64,000 bases of DNA from Pseudomonas protegens (GCF_003363755.1 NZ_CP031396.1:3256501-3320500), one strand, 5' to 3'. Shown: positions 47,889 to 60,584, counted from the first letter of the stretch. Notes: generated by a model from the letters alone, not told the origin. Translations and numbers: made by a program.

Positions 47889-48563
47889 TCAGATCCAGCC
47901 ATACTCGGCCATGGACAACGGATCGCCCTCTCCCACGATGAAGTGATCCAGCACCCTTACATCGATCAACTCCAGGGCTTCTTGCAAACGCCGGGTCACC
48001 ACCCGATCGGCCGGGCTGGGCTCAGAGATGCCCGATGGGTGGTTGTGACAGAGAATTACCGCTGCCGCGTTATGCGCCAGGGTGCGCTTGAGCACTTGTC
48101 GCGGGTACACCGTGGTGCTGTCGATGGAACCGTGGAACAGCACCTCAAAGGCCAGCACCCGATGCTTGGTGTCGAGAAACAGACAGCCAAACACCTCGTG
48201 GGGCTCATGTCGCAACATCGACTTCAGGTAATCGCGCACCACCAACGGACTTTCCAAGGCTGACTGGCGGTGGAGTTTTTCTGCCAGATGCCGACGCGCC
48301 ATCTCCAACACCGCTTGCAACAGTGCGTACTTGGCCGGCCCCAATCCCAGCTGGCGGGTGAAGGTCAGCTGATCGGCTTCCAGCAGACTGCGCAAGCTGC
48401 CGAAGCGATGCAACAGGTGCCGCGCCAGGTCGACCGCACTTTTTCCAGCCACCCCGGTGCGCAAGAAAATAGCCAGCAATTCGGCGTCGGAAAGGCTGAT
48501 GGCGCCCTGCTCCAGAAGCCGTTCCCGCGGGCGCTCCGCCGCAGGCCAATCACGAATACTCAT
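47889..48563 (-). CDS. radC: RadC family JAMM protein
   Basis: 224-residue protein: N-terminal helix-hairpin-helix part (about 1-100) and C-terminal JAMM/MPN metalloprotein domain with the intact motif [15 protein letters not shown] (His173, His175, Ser183, Asp186). RadC was named for DNA repair, but the role is unclear. The ATG at 48563 is preferred over the adjacent GTG because GGAGG then lies four bases away. It is divergent from coaBC. Confidence 0.9.
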   Translation of the reverse strand: MSIRDWPAAERPRERLLEQGAISLSDAELLAIFLRTGVAGKSAVDLARHLLHRFGSLRSLLEADQLTFTRQLGLGPAKYALLQAVLEMARRHLAEKLHRQSALESPLVVRDYLKSMLRHEPHEVFGCLFLDTKHRVLAFEVLFHGSIDSTTVYPRQVLKRTLAHNAAAVILCHNHPSGISEPSPADRVVTRRLQEALELIDVRVLDHFIVGEGDPLSMAEYGWI

Positions 48564-48695
48564 CACACCTCCCTGTGCATGGCGCCGCTGTTCGGCAGCG
48601 GGCGCTGTGCTATCTTAGCCCCCTCTTTTTTGCGTGGTATTTCACCTGGGGAGGGGGCATGCCACGCAGCAATCACTTAACGGAAAAACAGGCCT

Positions 48696-49904
48696 ATGCA
48701 GCGGCTGTATCGGAAACGCATCGTGCTCGGCGTCGGCGGCGGCATTGCCGCCTATAAGAGCGCGGAGCTGGTTCGCCGACTCCTCGACCAGGGCGCCGAA
48801 GTGCGTGTGGTCATGACCCGGGGCGGCAGTGAGTTCATCACCCCGCTGACCATGCAGGCCCTCTCCGGGCACCCGGTCCACCTCGACCTGCTGGACCCGG
48901 CCGCCGAAGCCGCCATGGGTCACATCGAACTGGCCAAATGGGCCGATCTGGTGCTGATCGCCCCCGCCACGGCCGACCTGATCGCCCGTCTGGCCCAGGG
49001 CATCGCCGATGACCTGCTGACCACCCTGGTCCTGGCCACGGACGCCATCGTCGCCATCGCTCCAGCGATGAACCAGGCCATGTGGCGCGACCCGGCCACC
49101 CAGGCCAACACCCAATTGCTGCAAAGCCGTGGCCTGCGAGTCTTCGGCCCAGCCTCCGGAAGCCAGGCCTGTGGCGACGTCGGCCTGGGCCGCATGCTGG
49201 AAGCCAACGATCTGGCGCTGTGCGCCGCCGACTGCTTCCAGCACCTGGCACTGACCGGCAAACACTTGCTGATCACCGCCGGGCCGACTCAGGAAAACAT
49301 CGATCCGGTGCGCTACATCACCAACCATAGCTCAGGAAAAATGGGCTTCGCCCTGGCCGAGGCAGCCGTCGAGGCCGGCGCCCGGGTCACCCTGATCACC
49401 GGACCGGTGCACCTGCCGACCCCCGACAGAGTCACTCGGATCGACGTAGTCAGCGCTCGCGACATGCTCGCGGCCTGCGAGGCGGCCATTCCGTGCGACG
49501 TTTTCATCGCCTCCGCGGCGGTCGCGGACTACCGCCCGGAAGTCGTCGCCCCACAGAAATTAAAGAAAGACCCTACGAAAGGTGACGGCCTGCTACTACA
49601 GATGGTGCGCAATCCAGATATCCTGGCCACCATCGCTACGCGGCCAGATCGGCCATTCAGTGTCGGTTTCGCCGCCGAAACCGAAAATCTGCTCGACTAC
49701 GCTGCACGCAAATTGAAGGACAAGAACCTCGACCTGATCGTCGCCAACGACGTCGCCAACCCGAGCATTGGCTTCAACAGCGAGGAAAACGCCTGCAGCG
49801 TGATTGACCGGGAGTTGCACGCAACTCTCTTCGCCCAGACCAGCAAGGGCAAGATTGCCCGCCAACTGATCTCTTTTATCGCCGAACGGCTGAACCAGGT
49901 TTAA
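48696..49904 (+). CDS. coaBC: Phosphopantothenoylcysteine decarboxylase/synthetase
   Basis: 402-residue bifunctional coenzyme A enzyme. The N-terminal flavin domain has catalytic His76 ([12 protein letters not shown]) and catalytic Cys159 (SQACGDVG); the C-terminal domain starts near 190 with [25 protein letters not shown]. It joins cysteine to 4'-phosphopantothenate and decarboxylates the product. Followed five bases on by dut, and then algC-argB in the same direction. Confidence 0.96.
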   Translation: MQRLYRKRIVLGVGGGIAAYKSAELVRRLLDQGAEVRVVMTRGGSEFITPLTMQALSGHPVHLDLLDPAAEAAMGHIELAKWADLVLIAPATADLIARLAQGIADDLLTTLVLATDAIVAIAPAMNQAMWRDPATQANTQLLQSRGLRVFGPASGSQACGDVGLGRMLEANDLALCAADCFQHLALTGKHLLITAGPTQENIDPVRYITNHSSGKMGFALAEAAVEAGARVTLITGPVHLPTPDRVTRIDVVSARDMLAACEAAIPCDVFIASAAVADYRPEVVAPQKLKKDPTKGDGLLLQMVRNPDILATIATRPDRPFSVGFAAETENLLDYAARKLKDKNLDLIVANDVANPSIGFNSEENACSVIDRELHATLFAQTSKGKIARQLISFIAERLNQV

Positions 49905-49909
49905 CTTCA

Positions 49910-50365
49910 ATGCACGCTCTACAAGCCAAGATCCTCGACCCACGCATCGGCAACGAATTCCCTCTGCCGCAGTACGCCACGCCGGGCTCCGCCGGCCTCG
50001 ACCTGCGCGCCATGCTCAAGGAAGACACCATCCTGGAGCCAGGCCAGACGCTGCTGATCCCGACCGGGCTGTCGGTCTACATTGGCGATCCGGGCCTGGC
50101 GGCGCTGATCCTGCCGCGCTCCGGCCTGGGCCACAAACACGGCATCGTGCTGGGTAACCTGGTCGGCCTGATCGACTCGGACTACCAGGGCGAACTGATG
50201 GTTTCCTGCTGGAACCGCGGCCAGACCGCCTTCAATATCGCCGTCGGCGAGCGTATCGCCCAACTGGTGCTGGTGCCGGTAGTGCAGGCGCACTTCGAAG
50301 TGGTTGAGGCTTTTGATGAAAGCCAGCGCGGCGCAGGCGGTTTCGGCCACTCCGGCAGTCACTGA
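49910..50365 (+). CDS. dut: dUTP diphosphatase
   Basis: 151-residue trimeric dUTPase that removes dUTP to protect DNA and supply dUMP. The conserved motifs run in order: motif 1 [12 protein letters not shown] (about 22-33), motif 2 [10 protein letters not shown] (about 70-79), motif 3 [11 protein letters not shown] (about 85-95), motif 4 GERIAQLV (about 109-116) and motif 5 [10 protein letters not shown] at the C-terminus. It begins five bases after coaBC, as in many proteobacteria. Confidence 0.96.
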   Translation: MHALQAKILDPRIGNEFPLPQYATPGSAGLDLRAMLKEDTILEPGQTLLIPTGLSVYIGDPGLAALILPRSGLGHKHGIVLGNLVGLIDSDYQGELMVSCWNRGQTAFNIAVGERIAQLVLVPVVQAHFEVVEAFDESQRGAGGFGHSGSH

Positions 50366-50372
50366 TTGCGTG

Positions 50373-50405
50373 CCCTGGGGCCGGACACCTGGTCCGCCCC
50401 CAGGG
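50373..50405 (+). terminator. Hairpin after dut
   Basis: CCCTGGGG / CCCCAGGG arms with a further internal GGAC/GTCC stem. No T-run, so it may only slow or process the transcript before algC. Confidence 0.4.
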
Positions 50406-50630
50406 TGACGGCAGGGCACTTCAGGATAAATGACCGCCGGTTTCCGCATGCCCCCTCGGGCCCGTCAAATCAGGCCCTTGAGCGTCCGCGGAGCGGCAAG
50501 TGCCCTCCAGATGGCACTTACACAGTACGAACTCTACGCTGAAAACGCCGTCATACCCTTCAGTTTGAGCCCGCCGGCCCGTCATTTCCCCGGCCGTACT
50601 GCCCCCTCTTCAAATGGAGCACCCTCAGTG

Positions 50631-52028
50631 ATGAGCAACGCAGCCAAAGTCGCCCCGACATTTCCCGAGAGCATCTTCCGCGCCTATGACATCCGCGGTG
50701 TTGTACCGCAAACCCTGACCGCAGAGACCGCCTACTGGATCGGCCGCGCCGTTGGCTCCCAGAGCCTGGCTCAGGGCGAACCCAACGTCTGCGTAGGCAG
50801 GGACGGCCGCCTGTCCGGCCCGGAGCTGGTGGAGCAACTGATTCAGGGCCTGCACGACAGCGGCTGCCACGTCAGCGATGTCGGCCTGGTGCCGACCCCC
50901 GCCCTGTACTACGCCGCCAACGTCCTGGCCGGCAAGTCCGGGGTGATGCTCACCGGCAGCCACAACCCGTCGAACTACAACGGTTTCAAGATCGTCATCG
51001 CCGGCGACACCCTGGCCAACGAACAGATCCAAGCCCTGCACCAGCGCCTCAAGACCAACAACCTGAGCAGCGCCCAGGGCAGCATCACCAAGGTCGATAT
51101 CCTGCCGCGCTACGCCGAAGAGATCGCCCGAGACGTGAAGCTGGCTCGCCGCCTGAAAGTCGTGGTGGATTGCGGCAACGGCGCCGCCGGGGTCATTGCC
51201 CCACAACTGATCGAAGCCTTGAACTGCGAAGTCATTCCGTTGTTCTGCGAGGTAGACGGCAACTTCCCCAATCATCACCCGGACCCGGGCAAACCCGAGA
51301 ACCTTGAAGACCTGATCGCCAAGGTCAAGGAAACCGGCGCCGACCTGGGCCTGGCCTTCGACGGTGACGGCGATCGCGTCGGCGTGGTGACCAACACTGG
51401 CAGCATCGTCTTCCCCGATCGCCTGCTGATGCTGTTCGCCAAGGACGTGGTGGCGCGCAACCCGGATGCGGAGATCATCTTCGACGTCAAGTGCACTCGG
51501 CGCCTGATTCCGCTGATCAAGGAATATGGCGGTCGCCCGCTAATGTGGAAGACCGGTCACTCGTTGATCAAAAAGAAAATGAAACAGACCGGCGCCCTGC
51601 TGGCCGGCGAGATGAGCGGCCATGTGTTCTTCAAGGAGCGCTGGTTCGGTTTCGACGACGGCATTTACAGCGCCGCACGGTTGCTGGAGATCCTCAGCAA
51701 GGAAACATCCACCGCAGAAGAGCTGTTCGCGACCTTCCCGAACGATATTTCTACGCCGGAAATCAATATCCATGTGACCGAAGAGAGCAAATTCAGCATC
51801 ATTGATGCCTTGCACGACGCGCAGTGGGGCGCAGGCGCTGACCTGACCACCATTGACGGGGTGCGAGTCGACTATGCCAAGGGCTGGGGCCTGGTTCGCG
51901 CCTCCAATACCACCCCTGTGCTGGTGCTGCGCTTCGAGGCTGATGACGAAGCCGAGCTGCAGCGGATTAAGGACGTGTTCCACGTCCAGCTGAAACGTGT
52001 TGCACCTGACCTCCAACTACCGTTTTGA
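50631..52028 (+). CDS. algC: Phosphomannomutase/phosphoglucomutase
   Basis: 465-residue alpha-D-phosphohexomutase supplying precursors for LPS, alginate and rhamnolipid. The phosphoserine is Ser110 in TGSHNPSNYNGFK, the Mg loop is DGDGDR (about 244-249), and the sugar-binding loop is GEMSGH. It is the short cytosolic form, without the N-terminal membrane domain of some Pseudomonas AlgC annotations. The frame is open upstream to 50430, but MSNAAKVAP at 50631 is the family start; GTG at 50628 is an alternative. Confidence 0.95.
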   Translation: MSNAAKVAPTFPESIFRAYDIRGVVPQTLTAETAYWIGRAVGSQSLAQGEPNVCVGRDGRLSGPELVEQLIQGLHDSGCHVSDVGLVPTPALYYAANVLAGKSGVMLTGSHNPSNYNGFKIVIAGDTLANEQIQALHQRLKTNNLSSAQGSITKVDILPRYAEEIARDVKLARRLKVVVDCGNGAAGVIAPQLIEALNCEVIPLFCEVDGNFPNHHPDPGKPENLEDLIAKVKETGADLGLAFDGDGDRVGVVTNTGSIVFPDRLLMLFAKDVVARNPDAEIIFDVKCTRRLIPLIKEYGGRPLMWKTGHSLIKKKMKQTGALLAGEMSGHVFFKERWFGFDDGIYSAARLLEILSKETSTAEELFATFPNDISTPEINIHVTEESKFSIIDALHDAQWGAGADLTTIDGVRVDYAKGWGLVRASNTTPVLVLRFEADDEAELQRIKDVFHVQLKRVAPDLQLPF

Positions 52029-52052
52029 CTGTTTGAAGCACCGGAGCCCTGA

Positions 52053-52958
<906 letters not shown>

Positions 52959-52969
52959 GCGACAGCCAC

Positions 52970-53009
52970 AAAAAAGCCCCCGCCCGGTATCTCGGGCGGG
53001 GGCTTTTTT
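52970..53009 (+). terminator. Strong terminator after argB
   Basis: AAAAAAGCCCCCGCCCG / CGGGCGGGGGCTTTTTT perfect stem with a six-base loop. It is the strongest terminator in the window and can act on both strands. Confidence 0.92.
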
Positions 53010-53021
53010 ATCTACGCAATC

Positions 53022-53124
53022 TTTGTAGGAGCTGGCTTGTGTAGGAGCAGGCTTGCCAGGGAAGGCACTCACACGCGCAACTCAGGACTCAAAGGTCTCT
53101 TCACCGGTAAGCCGGCTCCTACAG
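53022..53124. repeat. REP cluster between argB and pyrE
   Basis: A truncated GTAGGAGCTGGCTTGT, a complete GTAGGAGCAGGCTTGCCAGGGAAG, and an inverted CACCGGTAAGCCGGCTCCTAC sit within 103 bases. The right copy ends just before the pyrE stop codon. Confidence 0.75.
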
Positions 53125-53126
53125 TG

Positions 53127-53771
53127 TCAGATTCCGTACTGCGCGCGATAGGCTTGCACTGCCGGCAGATGTTGCTTGAGCGCCGGATCGTCCGCCAGGA
53201 ACTGCAGGACCTGGGTCAGGGAAACGATGCTCACCACTGGAATGCCGAAGTCACGCTCGACTTCCTGGATCGCCGACAACTCACCGTTGCCACGCTCCTC
53301 GCGGTTCAGTGCGATCAATACACCTGCCGCCTTGGCGCCTTCCTGGGACTCGATGATCTGCATCACCTCGCGAATTGCCGTGCCGGCGGTGATCACGTCA
53401 TCGATGATCAGCACATCGCCGGTCAATGGCGCACCCACCAGGCTACCGCCTTCACCGTGCGCCTTGGCTTCCTTGCGGTTGAAGCACCAAGGCAGATCGC
53501 GCTGATGATGTTCAGCCAGAGCCACTGCAGTGGCTGCTGCCAAGGGAATGCCTTTATAAGCCGGGCCAAACAGCACATCGAAGGGAATGCCGCTGTCGAC
53601 AATCGCCGCCGCATAGAAACGCCCCAGCTGGGCCAGGGCCGAACCGCTGTTGAACAGGCCGGCATTGAAGAAGTAAGGGCTGGTGCGCCCGGACTTCAGG
53701 GTGAACTCACCGAAGCGCAAAACCCCGCGATCGATGGCAAAACGAATGAAATCGCGCTGATACGCCTGCAT
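53127..53771 (-). CDS. pyrE: Orotate phosphoribosyltransferase
   Basis: 214-residue enzyme of UMP synthesis joining orotate to PRPP. The PRPP motif is [13 protein letters not shown] (about 120-132), with the flexible catalytic loop [14 protein letters not shown] (about 96-109) carrying the catalytic lysines. It is divergent from crc with an 81-base gap, as in all pseudomonads. Confidence 0.97.
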   Translation of the reverse strand: MQAYQRDFIRFAIDRGVLRFGEFTLKSGRTSPYFFNAGLFNSGSALAQLGRFYAAAIVDSGIPFDVLFGPAYKGIPLAAATAVALAEHHQRDLPWCFNRKEAKAHGEGGSLVGAPLTGDVLIIDDVITAGTAIREVMQIIESQEGAKAAGVLIALNREERGNGELSAIQEVERDFGIPVVSIVSLTQVLQFLADDPALKQHLPAVQAYRAQYGI

Positions 53772-53852
53772 GAAAAAACCCCAGATACCACGGATTTAGC
53801 TAATTAGGTAGAGCTCGGGTATCATACACGCACGTGATTTTTGGGGCCATTT

Positions 53853-54632
53853 ATGCGGATCATCAGTGTGAACGTCAATGGTATTCAGGCTGCAGTGGAG
53901 CGTGGTTTGCTCAGTTGGCTGCAGGCACAGAATGCCGACGTCATCTGCCTGCAGGACACCCGCGCCTCTGCCTTTGAACTGGACGACCCAGCCTTCCAAC
54001 TGGATGGCTACTTCCTTTATGCCTGCGATGCTGAAGTCCCTGCCCAAGGCGGTGTGGCTTTGTATTCGCGGTTGCAGCCGAAGGCGGTCATCAGCGGCCT
54101 CGGCTTCGAGACAGCCGATCGTTACGGGCGCTACCTGCAAGCCGATTTCGACAAGGTCAGCATCGCGACCTTGCTGCTTCCATCAGGGCAGAACGGCGAT
54201 GAAGACTTGAACCAGAAGTTCAAGTTAATGGACGACTTCGCCCGCTATCTGGATAAGCAGCGACGCAAACGTCGCGAGTACATTTATTGTGGCTCGCTGT
54301 ACGTGGCGCAACAGAAGCTGGATATCAAGAACTGGCGTGACGGCCAGCAATCTCCGGGCTTCCTGGCACCTGAGCGCGCCTGGATGGACGAGATTATCGG
54401 CAACATGGGCTATGTCGATGCCCTGCGCGAAGTCAGTCGCGAAGGCGACCAGTACAGCTGGTGGCCGGACAACGAACAGGCTGAGATGCTCAACTTGGGC
54501 TCGCGCTTCGACTATCAGTTGCTGACTCCCGGCCTGCGCCGTTTTGTCCGCAGCGCACGCTTGCCGCGTCAGCCGCGTTTTTCGCAGCATGCGCCGCTGA
54601 TCGTGGACTATGACTGGACACTGACCATCTAA
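53853..54632 (+). CDS. crc: Catabolite repression control protein Crc
   Basis: 259-residue exonuclease III-like (EEP) fold protein beginning MRIISVNVNGIQAAVERGLLSWLQ. Crc itself does not bind RNA; it strengthens Hfq on A-rich sites of target mRNAs to repress use of less favoured carbon sources. Several nuclease metal residues are replaced, in line with loss of catalysis. The ATG at 53853 is chosen over the TTG at 53841. Confidence 0.96.
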   Translation: MRIISVNVNGIQAAVERGLLSWLQAQNADVICLQDTRASAFELDDPAFQLDGYFLYACDAEVPAQGGVALYSRLQPKAVISGLGFETADRYGRYLQADFDKVSIATLLLPSGQNGDEDLNQKFKLMDDFARYLDKQRRKRREYIYCGSLYVAQQKLDIKNWRDGQQSPGFLAPERAWMDEIIGNMGYVDALREVSREGDQYSWWPDNEQAEMLNLGSRFDYQLLTPGLRRFVRSARLPRQPRFSQHAPLIVDYDWTLTI

Positions 54633-54647
54633 GCGTCCGTTCACAGC

Positions 54648-54683
54648 CACAAAAAAGCCGACATCACAGTCGGCTTTTTTGTG
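54648..54683. terminator. Bidirectional terminator, crc / DUF4870 gene
   Basis: CACAAAAAAGCCGAC / GTCGGCTTTTTTGTG, a perfect 15-bp stem with a six-base loop. Confidence 0.92.
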
Positions 54684-54689
54684 CTCGCT

Positions 54690-55058
54690 CTATTTGATCA
54701 GGCGCCAGGTGAAAGGGTACCGATATGGCACTCCCTCTCCAGCCTTGACTCCGCCGATGATGGTCAACACCAGGGCACCAATCGCCAGCAGGCCGAACAT
54801 AAAGAAACCGATTATCACGATCATCAGCAGGAAACAGACTGCCGAAGCGATAGCGACAGTCAACTGAAAGTTCAGCGCTTCCTTACCTTGTGCATCAATG
54901 AAGGGATCGGTCTCGCGCTTCATCTGCCAAAGAATCAGCGGCCCGATCAATGTACCGAATGGAACCCAGATCCCCAGCAAGGCGGACAAGTGACAAAACA
55001 TTGCCCATTGCCGAACTTCATGGCTCGGGGTGGGCTGGGGTAGCTGCTCATCACTCAT
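54690..55058 (-). CDS. DUF4870 family membrane protein
   Basis: 122-residue protein with three hydrophobic segments (about 19-42, 65-90 and 92-108), including the DUF4870 pattern FCHLSALLGIWVPFGTLIGPLILWQMKRETDPFIDAQGKEALNFQ. No catalytic motif. Function unknown. AAGGAG lies seven bases before the ATG. It is 30 bases downstream of the rph start-distal end on the same strand, so read-through from rph is possible. Confidence 0.8.
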   Translation of the reverse strand: MSDEQLPQPTPSHEVRQWAMFCHLSALLGIWVPFGTLIGPLILWQMKRETDPFIDAQGKEALNFQLTVAIASAVCFLLMIVIIGFFMFGLLAIGALVLTIIGGVKAGEGVPYRYPFTWRLIK

Positions 55059-55088
55059 GCTGCTCTCCTTGCTGAAGACCGGCGCCCA

Positions 55089-55811
55089 TCAATCGGCGAG
55101 TGCCGCCTGCTGCAGTTGGAAGATTTCATTCATGCCTTGCTGGGCCAGGGCCAGCATCGCATTCAGTTCGGCCGGCTGGAACGGCGCACCTTCGGCAGTG
55201 CCCTGCACTTCGATGAAACCACCGGTGCTGGTCATGACGACATTGAGGTCGGTTTCGGCGGCCGAGTCTTCCAGGTAATCCAGGTCCAGGACCGGCTCAC
55301 CCTGGTACATACCCACCGATACTGCCGCAATCATCTGCTTCAATGGATCGCCGCCTTTCAGGCCACCGCGCTTCTTGATCACTTTTAAGGCGTCGACCAG
55401 AGCCACCATCGCGCCAGTGATCGATGCGGTACGGGTGCCACCATCAGCCTGGATCACATCGCAATCGACATACAGGGTGATGTCGCCCAGCTTGGACATG
55501 TCCAGGGCGGCGCGCAGGGAGCGACCGATAAGGCGCTGGATCTCCAGGGTGCGGCCGCCTTGCTTGCCACGGCTGGCTTCACGCTGGTTACGCTCGCCGG
55601 TGGACCGCGGCAGCATGCCGTATTCGGCTGTCAGCCAACCTTGACCCTGCCCCTTGAGGAAGCGCGGCACGCCATTCTCGACACTGACAGTGCAAATCAC
55701 CTTGGTATCACCGAACTCGACCAGTACAGATCCCTCGGCGTGTTTGGTGTAGTTGCGGGTGATGCGGATCGAGCGGAGCTGATCGGCAGCGCGACCACTT
55801 GGACGTTTCAT
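55089..55811 (-). CDS. rph: Ribonuclease PH
   Basis: 240-residue phosphorolytic 3'-exoribonuclease that trims tRNA ends. The start [21 protein letters not shown] at 55811 is the family start; the 13 residues in front are not conserved. Also visible are [22 protein letters not shown] and the phosphate-binding loop with [17 protein letters not shown] (about 125). It is divergent from yicC. Confidence 0.95.
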   Translation of the reverse strand: MKRPSGRAADQLRSIRITRNYTKHAEGSVLVEFGDTKVICTVSVENGVPRFLKGQGQGWLTAEYGMLPRSTGERNQREASRGKQGGRTLEIQRLIGRSLRAALDMSKLGDITLYVDCDVIQADGGTRTASITGAMVALVDALKVIKKRGGLKGGDPLKQMIAAVSVGMYQGEPVLDLDYLEDSAAETDLNVVMTSTGGFIEVQGTAEGAPFQPAELNAMLALAQQGMNEIFQLQQAALAD

Positions 55812-56083
55812 AGGGGAACACCTGTACGAGGACGGAAAACTGCCGAGCATTATAAAGCCCGCAACCGCGCCAGGGCACGCCTAAAACGGCCAAAGGCATA
55901 TTTACGCGTCAGATCGGTCCTGTAGCGATGACCTGCAGCCCATTGTCAGCGCCAGGGATTGGGGCCTCCGGCCGCACTGCGCTACAATCCTGCGCCTTCG
56001 CAGCCTGTCGGCTTCAATTCATCACTATCAGGCCCGCTCAATCCTCCTGGGGTTGGTGCCGGCGCTGAATCGGAGGTACCTCC

Positions 56084-57578
<1,495 letters not shown>

Positions 57579-57595
57579 ACAGCACTTCCCAAAAC

Positions 57596-57682
57596 CGCTG
57601 CAAGCGCTTTACATTGGCACTTGCAGCGCGTTGAAGAGCTTGGTCAAAAAATCAGCGCTTCCCTAAACGCTGGTGATTTTTT
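57596..57682 (+). terminator. Tandem hairpins between gmk and rpoZ
   Basis: CGCTGCAAG (57596-57604) pairs with CTTGCAGCG (57620-57628). A second stem, AAAAAATCA-GCG (57646-57657) with CGC-TGG-TGATTTTTT (57668-57682), ends in six T and looks like a terminator. It would give gmk its own 3' end, with partial read-through to rpoZ. Confidence 0.65.
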
Positions 57683-57745
57683 AAACTGTTGAGTCCGCTC
57701 GCCCATCCGGGCAGCGCGCATATTGCATTTGCTACGAGGAAGACC

Positions 57746-58009
57746 ATGGCCCGCGTAACCGTTGAAGACTGTCTAGAACACGTGGATAACCGCTTTGAGC
57801 TGGTCATGCTCTCTACCAAGCGTGCCCGTCAACTGGCAACCGGCGGCAAAGAGCCGAAAGTAGCATGGGAAAACGACAAGCCTACCGTTGTCGCCCTGCG
57901 CGAAATCGCTGAAGGCCTGATCGACTACGCAGCTATCGCCGAAGCCGAAATCGTTGAAGATGAACCGCTTTTTGCTGCTTTCGAGGACGAGTCCAACGAG
58001 GCCGTCTGA
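57746..58009 (+). CDS. rpoZ: RNA polymerase omega subunit
   Basis: 87-residue omega subunit: [30 protein letters not shown], with the conserved [14 protein letters not shown]. It aids RNA polymerase assembly and, in gammaproteobacteria, forms part of a ppGpp binding site together with beta prime. Its neighbour spoT makes and destroys ppGpp. The ATG at 57746 is preferred over the frame open to 57689. Confidence 0.96.
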   Translation: MARVTVEDCLEHVDNRFELVMLSTKRARQLATGGKEPKVAWENDKPTVVALREIAEGLIDYAAIAEAEIVEDEPLFAAFEDESNEAV

Positions 58010-58066
58010 GCCTATGCCTGGTCGACGTAGCACGGCGCGGGATCACAGCTTACGGCAGGAGATATC

Positions 58067-60172
58067 ATGCCGAGCATAGACGCCCTCGCCGATCGCTTAT
58101 CGACCTATCTCGGCACGGACCAGGTCAATCTGGTCCGCCGAGCGTATTTCTACGCCGAACAAGCCCATGACGGTCAACGCCGTCGCAGCGGCGAGGCGTA
58201 CGTCACGCACCCACTCGCGGTAGCGAACATTCTTGCCGACATGCACATGGACCATCAGAGCCTGATGGCTGCGATGCTGCATGACGTGATCGAAGACACC
58301 GGAATTGCCAAGGAAGCGCTCAGTGCGCAGTTTGGTGAAACCGTGGCCGAACTCGTGGACGGGGTCAGCAAACTGACCCAGATGAACTTCGAGACCAAGG
58401 CCGAAGCCCAGGCGGAAAACTTCCAGAAGATGGCCATGGCCATGGCTCGCGACATTCGCGTGATCCTGGTCAAGTTGGCCGACCGCCTGCACAACATGCG
58501 CACCCTGGAAGTGCTGTCCGGCGAAAAACGTCGGCGGATCGCCAAGGAAACCCTGGAGATCTACGCTCCCATAGCCAACCGCTTGGGCATGCACAGCATC
58601 CGCATCGAATTCGAAGACCTGGGTTTCAGGGCGATGCACCCGATGCGCTCCGCGCGGATCTACCAGGCGGTCAAGCGCGCCCGGGGCAACCGCAAGGAAA
58701 TCGTCAACAAGATCGAAGAGTCCCTCAGCCACTGCCTGGCCATCGACGGCATACAGGGCGAGGTCAGCGGTCGCCAGAAGCACCTGTATGGCATCTACAA
58801 GAAGATGCGCGGCAAACGCCGGGCCTTCAACGAGATCATGGACGTCTATGCGTTCCGTATCATCGTCGACAAAGTAGACACCTGCTATCGCGTGCTCGGC
58901 GCTGTACATAATTTGTACAAGCCACTGCCGGGACGCTTCAAGGACTACATCGCCATTCCCAAGGCCAACGGCTATCAGTCGCTGCATACCACGCTGTTCG
59001 GTATGCACGGAGTACCAATCGAGATCCAGATTCGTACCCGGGAAATGGAAGAAATGGCCAACAACGGCATCGCCGCTCACTGGCTGTACAAATCCAGTGG
59101 CGACGAACAGCCGAAAAGCACCCATGCCCGCGCCCGCCAATGGGTCAAGGGCGTTCTGGAGATGCAGCAGCGCGCTGGCAACTCCCTGGAATTCATCGAA
59201 AGCGTGAAGATCGACCTGTTCCCGGACGAGGTCTACGTGTTCACGCCCAAAGGCCGGATCATGGAGCTGCCCAAAGGCTCCACCGCGGTGGACTTTGCCT
59301 ATGCGGTGCACACCGACGTGGGCAACAGCTGCATCGCCTGCCGGATCAACCGCCGCCTGGCCCCGCTGTCGGAGCCCCTGCAAAGCGGTTCCACCGTGGA
59401 GATCGTCAGCGCCCCGGGAGCGCGGCCGAACCCGGCCTGGCTCAACTTCGTGGTCACCGGCAAGGCTCGCACCCATATTCGTCACGCCCTCAAGCTGCAA
59501 CGTCGCTCCGAGTCCATCAGCCTTGGCGAACGCCTGCTGAACAAGGTGCTCAACGGCTTCGACAGCTCCCTGGAAAAAATCCCGACGGAGCGTATCCAGG
59601 CGATTCTTCAGGAGTACCGCCTGGAGCTGATCGAAGACCTGTTGGAAGACATCGGCCTGGGCAACCGCATGGCCTACGTGGTCGCCCGCCGGCTGCTGGG
59701 CGAAGGCGAACAATTGCCGAGCCCGGAAGGCCCGCTGGCGATCCGCGGCACCGAAGGCCTGGTGCTGAGCTACGCCAAATGCTGCACGCCGATCCCCGGC
59801 GACCCGATCGTCGGCCACCTGTCCGCCGGCAAGGGGATGGTGGTGCACCTGGACAACTGCCGCAATATCAGCGAAATCCGTCACAACCCGGAAAAATGCA
59901 TCCAGCTGTCCTGGGCCAAGGATGTCACCGGCGAATTCAACGTCGAACTGCGCGTCGAGCTGGAACACCAGCGCGGCCTGATCGCGCTGCTGGCCAGCAG
60001 CGTCAATGCCGCCGACGGCAACATCGAGAAAATCAGCATGGACGAACGCGATGGTCGCATCAGCGTGGTCCAACTGGTGGTCAGCGTGCACGACCGCGTG
60101 CACCTGGCTCGCGTGATCAAGAAACTGCGCGCCCTGACCGGGGTCATCCGCATCACCCGCATGCGCGCGTAG
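58067..60172 (+). CDS. spoT: Bifunctional (p)ppGpp synthetase/hydrolase SpoT
   Basis: 701-residue RelA/SpoT protein. The HD hydrolase site His72-Asp73 is in MLHDVIEDTG; the synthetase domain (about 220-350) has GRFKDYIAIPKANGYQSLHT. The RFKD motif (290-293) is the RxKD form of bifunctional enzymes, not the ExDD form of RelA. A TGS domain (about 390-450) and a C-terminal ACT domain (about 630-701) follow. AGGAG lies six bases before the ATG. It sets the stringent level during carbon, fatty-acid and iron stress. Confidence 0.96.
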   Translation: MPSIDALADRLSTYLGTDQVNLVRRAYFYAEQAHDGQRRRSGEAYVTHPLAVANILADMHMDHQSLMAAMLHDVIEDTGIAKEALSAQFGETVAELVDGVSKLTQMNFETKAEAQAENFQKMAMAMARDIRVILVKLADRLHNMRTLEVLSGEKRRRIAKETLEIYAPIANRLGMHSIRIEFEDLGFRAMHPMRSARIYQAVKRARGNRKEIVNKIEESLSHCLAIDGIQGEVSGRQKHLYGIYKKMRGKRRAFNEIMDVYAFRIIVDKVDTCYRVLGAVHNLYKPLPGRFKDYIAIPKANGYQSLHTTLFGMHGVPIEIQIRTREMEEMANNGIAAHWLYKSSGDEQPKSTHARARQWVKGVLEMQQRAGNSLEFIESVKIDLFPDEVYVFTPKGRIMELPKGSTAVDFAYAVHTDVGNSCIACRINRRLAPLSEPLQSGSTVEIVSAPGARPNPAWLNFVVTGKARTHIRHALKLQRRSESISLGERLLNKVLNGFDSSLEKIPTERIQAILQEYRLELIEDLLEDIGLGNRMAYVVARRLLGEGEQLPSPEGPLAIRGTEGLVLSYAKCCTPIPGDPIVGHLSAGKGMVVHLDNCRNISEIRHNPEKCIQLSWAKDVTGEFNVELRVELEHQRGLIALLASSVNAADGNIEKISMDERDGRISVVQLVVSVHDRVHLARVIKKLRALTGVIRITRMRA

Positions 60173-60196
60173 CCCGTCCATTACAAGGAGTCATTC

Positions 60197-60577
60197 ATGA
60201 CCAAGACCGTTATCACCAGCGACAAGGCCCCGGCCGCCATCGGCACCTACTCCCAGGCCATCAAGGCGGGCAACACTGTCTACATGTCGGGCCAGATTCC
60301 CCTCGATCCAAAAACCATGGAACTGGTGGAGGGCTTCGAAGCCCAGACCGTCCAGGTCTTCGAGAACCTCAAGTCGGTAGCCGAGGCCGCTGGCGGTTCG
60401 TTCAAGGACATCGTCAAACTGAACATCTTCCTCACCGACCTGAGCCACTTCGCCAAGGTCAACGAGATCATGGGCAAGTACTTCCAACAGCCTTACCCAG
60501 CCCGCGCCGCCATCGGCGTGGCCGCCCTGCCCAAGGGCGCACAGGTTGAAATGGATGCCATTCTGGTCATCGAGTAA
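60197..60577 (+). CDS. ridA: Reactive intermediate deaminase RidA
   Basis: 126-residue canonical RidA. Motifs are [24 protein letters not shown] (14-37), [25 protein letters not shown] with catalytic Arg near residue 104. It hydrolyses 2-aminoacrylate and related imines released by PLP enzymes. It follows spoT by 24 bases with AAGGAG, so may be cotranscribed. The dad-linked paralog at 34247 is more divergent. Confidence 0.94.
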   Translation: MTKTVITSDKAPAAIGTYSQAIKAGNTVYMSGQIPLDPKTMELVEGFEAQTVQVFENLKSVAEAAGGSFKDIVKLNIFLTDLSHFAKVNEIMGKYFQQPYPARAAIGVAALPKGAQVEMDAILVIE

Positions 60578-60584
60578 CACCCGC

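Noticed and set aside
50614..50631. Five-codon reading frame (ATG GAG CAC CCT CAG TGA) overlapping the algC start by one base
   Set aside because: It has no ribosome binding site of its own, and its start codon overlaps the GGAG that serves algC, so translation is unlikely.
58097..60181. 694-residue open frame opposite spoT
   Set aside because: It is a GC-rich antisense frame of a well-conserved gene and shows no family motifs.
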